A DNA stretch of 7,936 nucleotides. Source: Lentisphaerota bacterium (GTDB lineage: Bacteria; Verrucomicrobiota; Kiritimatiellia; RFP12; UBA1067). Below, one piece after another: positions 6,880 through 7,936 of this stretch. Under the pieces are notes generated by a model. It searched no databases. It saw only the letters and a list, made by a program, of their open reading frames with translations, and was not told the origin of the DNA. The stretch lies in assembly GCA_022839525.1 (NCBI GenBank), contig JALHET010000222.1:1-7936 (forward strand). Direction: 5' to 3'. The first letter of the stretch is position 1. Every line of letters begins with the position of its first letter. A program made the translations under genes and the position numbers.

Positions 6880-7043
6880 GCGTCAGCTCCCTGAGAAAAG
6901 AGTGACGACACGGATCGCGAGCCAAACGGCAACACATCCGGCCAGGGGAAGAAGGGTAGAACGGCGTTGCCCGCAGACATCCGGTAAAGACGAGAAAGGC
7001 AAACCGCCTCTCTGCTGTATTCCGCATTCTTCTGGTCTTCCAT
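6876..7043 (-). CDS. possible 55-residue leader ORF upstream of dctQ
   Basis: An ATG at 7043 opens 55 codons ending in a TGA that overlaps the dctQ GTG as GTGA, an arrangement typical of coupled genes. There is only a weak GGTGG upstream and the product resembles nothing I know. A competing frame over the same DNA ends at 6883 with a hydrophobic tail (LAGCVAVWLAIRVVTLF) that could be a membrane segment, starting from GTG or TTG. At most one is real, and neither may be. Confidence 0.2.
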   Translation of the reverse strand: MEDQKNAEYSREAVCLSRLYRMSAGNAVLPFFPWPDVLPFGSRSVSSLFSQGADA

Positions 7044-7323
7044 AACGCGCCACCCATTTTCTTTGCGCTGAACGCGCAATCCATGGATGGCGGCCCGACC
7101 ATCTCGTTACCTGCAAGGGCTCGCTGCCCCTGCACCCGGAATACAATGACACAACAAAACGTTGCGATATGTGACACTGTAGCAGATGGGCTGACTCATC
7201 CGCAAGCGGACTTTTGAAAAAGAGTCAAACCGGTCGCTTCCCCGCACCCGCTCGCGTTTTCGTGTACGGATAAAAGCGTTCAACGCTCAAGGTATGGCAG
7301 GTAGACAGGATGAATCGCCAAAA
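7044..7323. other. non-coding stretch upstream of the TRAP genes
   Basis: No convincing gene is present. Small symmetric sequences are visible: TCCG-CAAG-CGGA (7199-7210) and AGCGTT-C-AACGCT (7275-7287). The second is followed on the minus strand by TTTTAT and could be a weak terminator. A weak minus-strand promoter pair TTGCGG-N18-TACAGT lies at about 7208-7179 and might serve the TRAP genes. Two TGACAC boxes are at 7147-7152 and 7172-7177. Confidence 0.3.
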
Positions 7324-7393
7324 CCCGCAATCCGCAACCTGCAATCCGCAACCCGTAACGTGTAGCCCGTAACCTGTAACCCGCAACCTGAAA
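7324..7393 (+). repeat. array of ten 7-bp repeats between genes
   Basis: Ten units with consensus YCYGYAA run in unbroken 7-base phase, including CCCGTAA at 7352-7358 and 7366-7372 and CCCGCAA at 7324-7330 and 7380-7386. Units vary by transitions (C/T, G/A), with one CGTGTAG unit inside. The 13-mer CCCGTAACGTGTA at 7352-7364 is identical to 4951-4963 in eboE, so the two arrays are related beyond sharing a unit. Confidence 0.9.
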
Positions 7394-7520
7394 AAAACGG
7401 TTGCGAACCTCCCTATCCCGGTGATTGGCTGGACTGATTGAATTAACAAGGACAACGCATGCGGAAAAGACCGGACCCCACAGACTGATTTGATTGTTGC
7501 GCTTTCGCGCAGAACGCTTC

Positions 7521-7628
7521 AAACGAAAATCCACTAATTATACGGCGAAGCGGGACGCGCGGGGACGCGCCCGATCGGGCGCGGCCCCGCCGCCGGGCTT
7601 CGCCAAGGGTCTTAGTGGTCCCTCGTTT
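7521..7628. repeat. 108-bp nested inverted-repeat element
   Basis: Three sets of arms are nested around one centre. The outer arms 7521-7537 and 7612-7628 pair at 13 of 17 positions (AAACGA and CCACTAA exact, four mismatches between). The middle arms GGCGAAGC (7544-7551) and GCTTCGCC (7597-7604) are perfect. The inner palindrome 7559-7590 pairs at 15 of 16 positions, with an 18-bp perfect core CGCGCCCGATCGGGCGCG (7566-7583). A partial extension reaches 7516 and 7633. It has no T-run and lies just upstream of the plus-strand gene at 7688, so it is not a terminator for a known gene. A REP- or MITE-like mobile repeat or a structured leader RNA are the main options. Confidence 0.8.
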
Positions 7629-7654
7629 GTGGCACGGAGCGGGGTCCGCGCCTT

Positions 7655-7683
7655 TTCCCTGCCGGAGGACCGAACGAAGGGAA
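7655..7683 (+). promoter_or_regulatory. possible hairpin hiding the ribosome binding site of the 58-residue ORF
   Basis: TTCCCT (7655-7660) is the exact complement of AGGGAA (7678-7683), which contains the Shine-Dalgarno sequence 5 nt before the ATG at 7688. A second partner, TCCCTCGTT (7619-7627), can pair with AACGAAGGGA (7673-7682) with one bulged A. That partner is also part of the right arm of the nested repeat, so alternative folds are possible. Confidence 0.3.
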
Positions 7684-7687
7684 CGAG

Positions 7688-7864
7688 ATGAAGCACAACG
7701 TAATAACCATAGTCACTGCCATCACCGCAACCGCGCTGGCGGCGGGTGCCGCCACTCTTGAGGTGCCGCGCCGGCCGGAGCCCGCGACCGCCGACCGCGA
7801 GGTGTCGGCGACGCACGCCCTGCCCGCCGCCGGCCCCGACGGCGCGCGGATCATTATCAAATGA
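7688..7864 (+). CDS. small predicted secreted protein, 58 residues
   Basis: The ATG has AAGGGA 5 nt upstream. The product begins MKHNVITIVTAITATALAAG, a short basic start and a hydrophobic, Ala/Thr-rich core that looks like a signal peptide with possible cleavage near AAGA-A (about 20-23). The remaining 35 or so residues are Pro/Ala-rich and polar (LEVPRRPEPATADREVS), ending in ARIIIK. I recognise no family. The next gene begins 16 nt downstream with a strong ribosome binding site and also encodes an exported protein, so they likely form an operon. Codon use is strongly G/C-ended like its neighbours. The large minus-strand open frames over the same DNA lack recognisable content. Confidence 0.55.
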   Translation: MKHNVITIVTAITATALAAGAATLEVPRRPEPATADREVSATHALPAAGPDGARIIIK

Positions 7865-7880
7865 CGGGAGGGACACGGAC

Positions 7881-7936
7881 ATGACACCCAAAGCTCTTTC
7901 CGTTTTCCTCGGCATCTCCTTCACGCTCTGGCTCGC
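7881..7936 (+). CDS. start of an exported protein, cut by the window edge
   Basis: An ATG with GGGAGGG (7866-7872) 8 nt upstream opens MTPKALSVFLGISFTLWLA, a basic start followed by a hydrophobic stretch typical of a signal peptide or membrane anchor. Only 18 complete codons are visible, so no family can be assigned. It follows the 58-residue secreted ORF by 16 nt. Confidence 0.6.
   Translation, partial: MTPKALSVFLGISFTLWL

Noticed and set aside
7324..7393. CRISPR array or telomere
   Set aside because: There are no spacers between units, so it is not CRISPR. The array is short, degenerate and internal, with nothing to show a chromosome end.
7225..7534. Minus-strand frames with RVTGYGLHVTGCGL-like peptide over 7324-7393
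   Set aside because: They are translations of the non-coding heptamer array, with no start signal or family resemblance.
7535..7544. TAATTATACG as the -10 box of a plus-strand promoter
   Set aside because: No acceptable -35 hexamer lies at 16-18 bp spacing, and the AT-rich bases sit inside the nested repeat.
7538..7924. Minus-strand frame of 128 codons over the palindrome and the small secreted ORF
   Set aside because: It is a GC-driven shadow running through the palindrome, without motifs; the plus-strand frames have signal peptides and ribosome binding sites.

Overview
The window is GC-rich bacterial DNA, probably from the chromosome of an uncultured or little-studied Gram-negative. An EboE-like TIM-barrel protein, a Gfo/Idh/MocA oxidoreductase, a TRAP transporter and small secreted proteins suggest the PVC group (Verrucomicrobiota, Kiritimatiellota, Lentisphaerota). 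This placement rests on gene content only and is tentative. No rRNA, tRNA, CRISPR array, transposase or phage gene was seen.

Left half (97-4220, minus strand): a tightly packed operon. A good sigma70-type promoter (TTGACT-N17-TATCCT) with a tandem 10-bp repeat over the predicted transcription start drives a class III PLP aminotransferase, then a DeoR/GlpR-family repressor 1 nt later, then a Gfo/Idh/MocA dehydrogenase with an ATGA overlap, then 16 nt later the start of an FGGY carbohydrate kinase. This looks like a self-regulated catabolic unit for a sugar, polyol or amino-sugar derivative. The kinase breaks after about 23 codons and continues in frame into the second half of a sigma54 activator (AAA+ C-terminal part plus Fis-type HTH). 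This is either a real deletion fusion or an assembly chimera.

Centre (4221-5757): an intergenic region between divergent genes holds the operon promoter and a separate promoter (CTGACA-N17-TATTGT) for a plus-strand eboE-like gene. That gene carries an in-frame array of 7-bp repeats (consensus YCYGYAA), and no other ebo gene is visible.

Right of centre (5839-6879, minus strand): two adjacent, divergent TRAP small membrane subunits (DctQ type), with neither the large permease DctM nor the binding protein DctP in the window. dctQ2 runs convergently into eboE.

Right end (6880-7936): a gene-poor stretch with a second, longer array of the same heptamer (7324-7393) and a roughly 110-bp nested inverted repeat (7521-7628). 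On the plus strand follow a 58-residue predicted secreted protein and the start of another exported protein cut by the window edge. The leader of the small gene could fold so as to hide its ribosome binding site.
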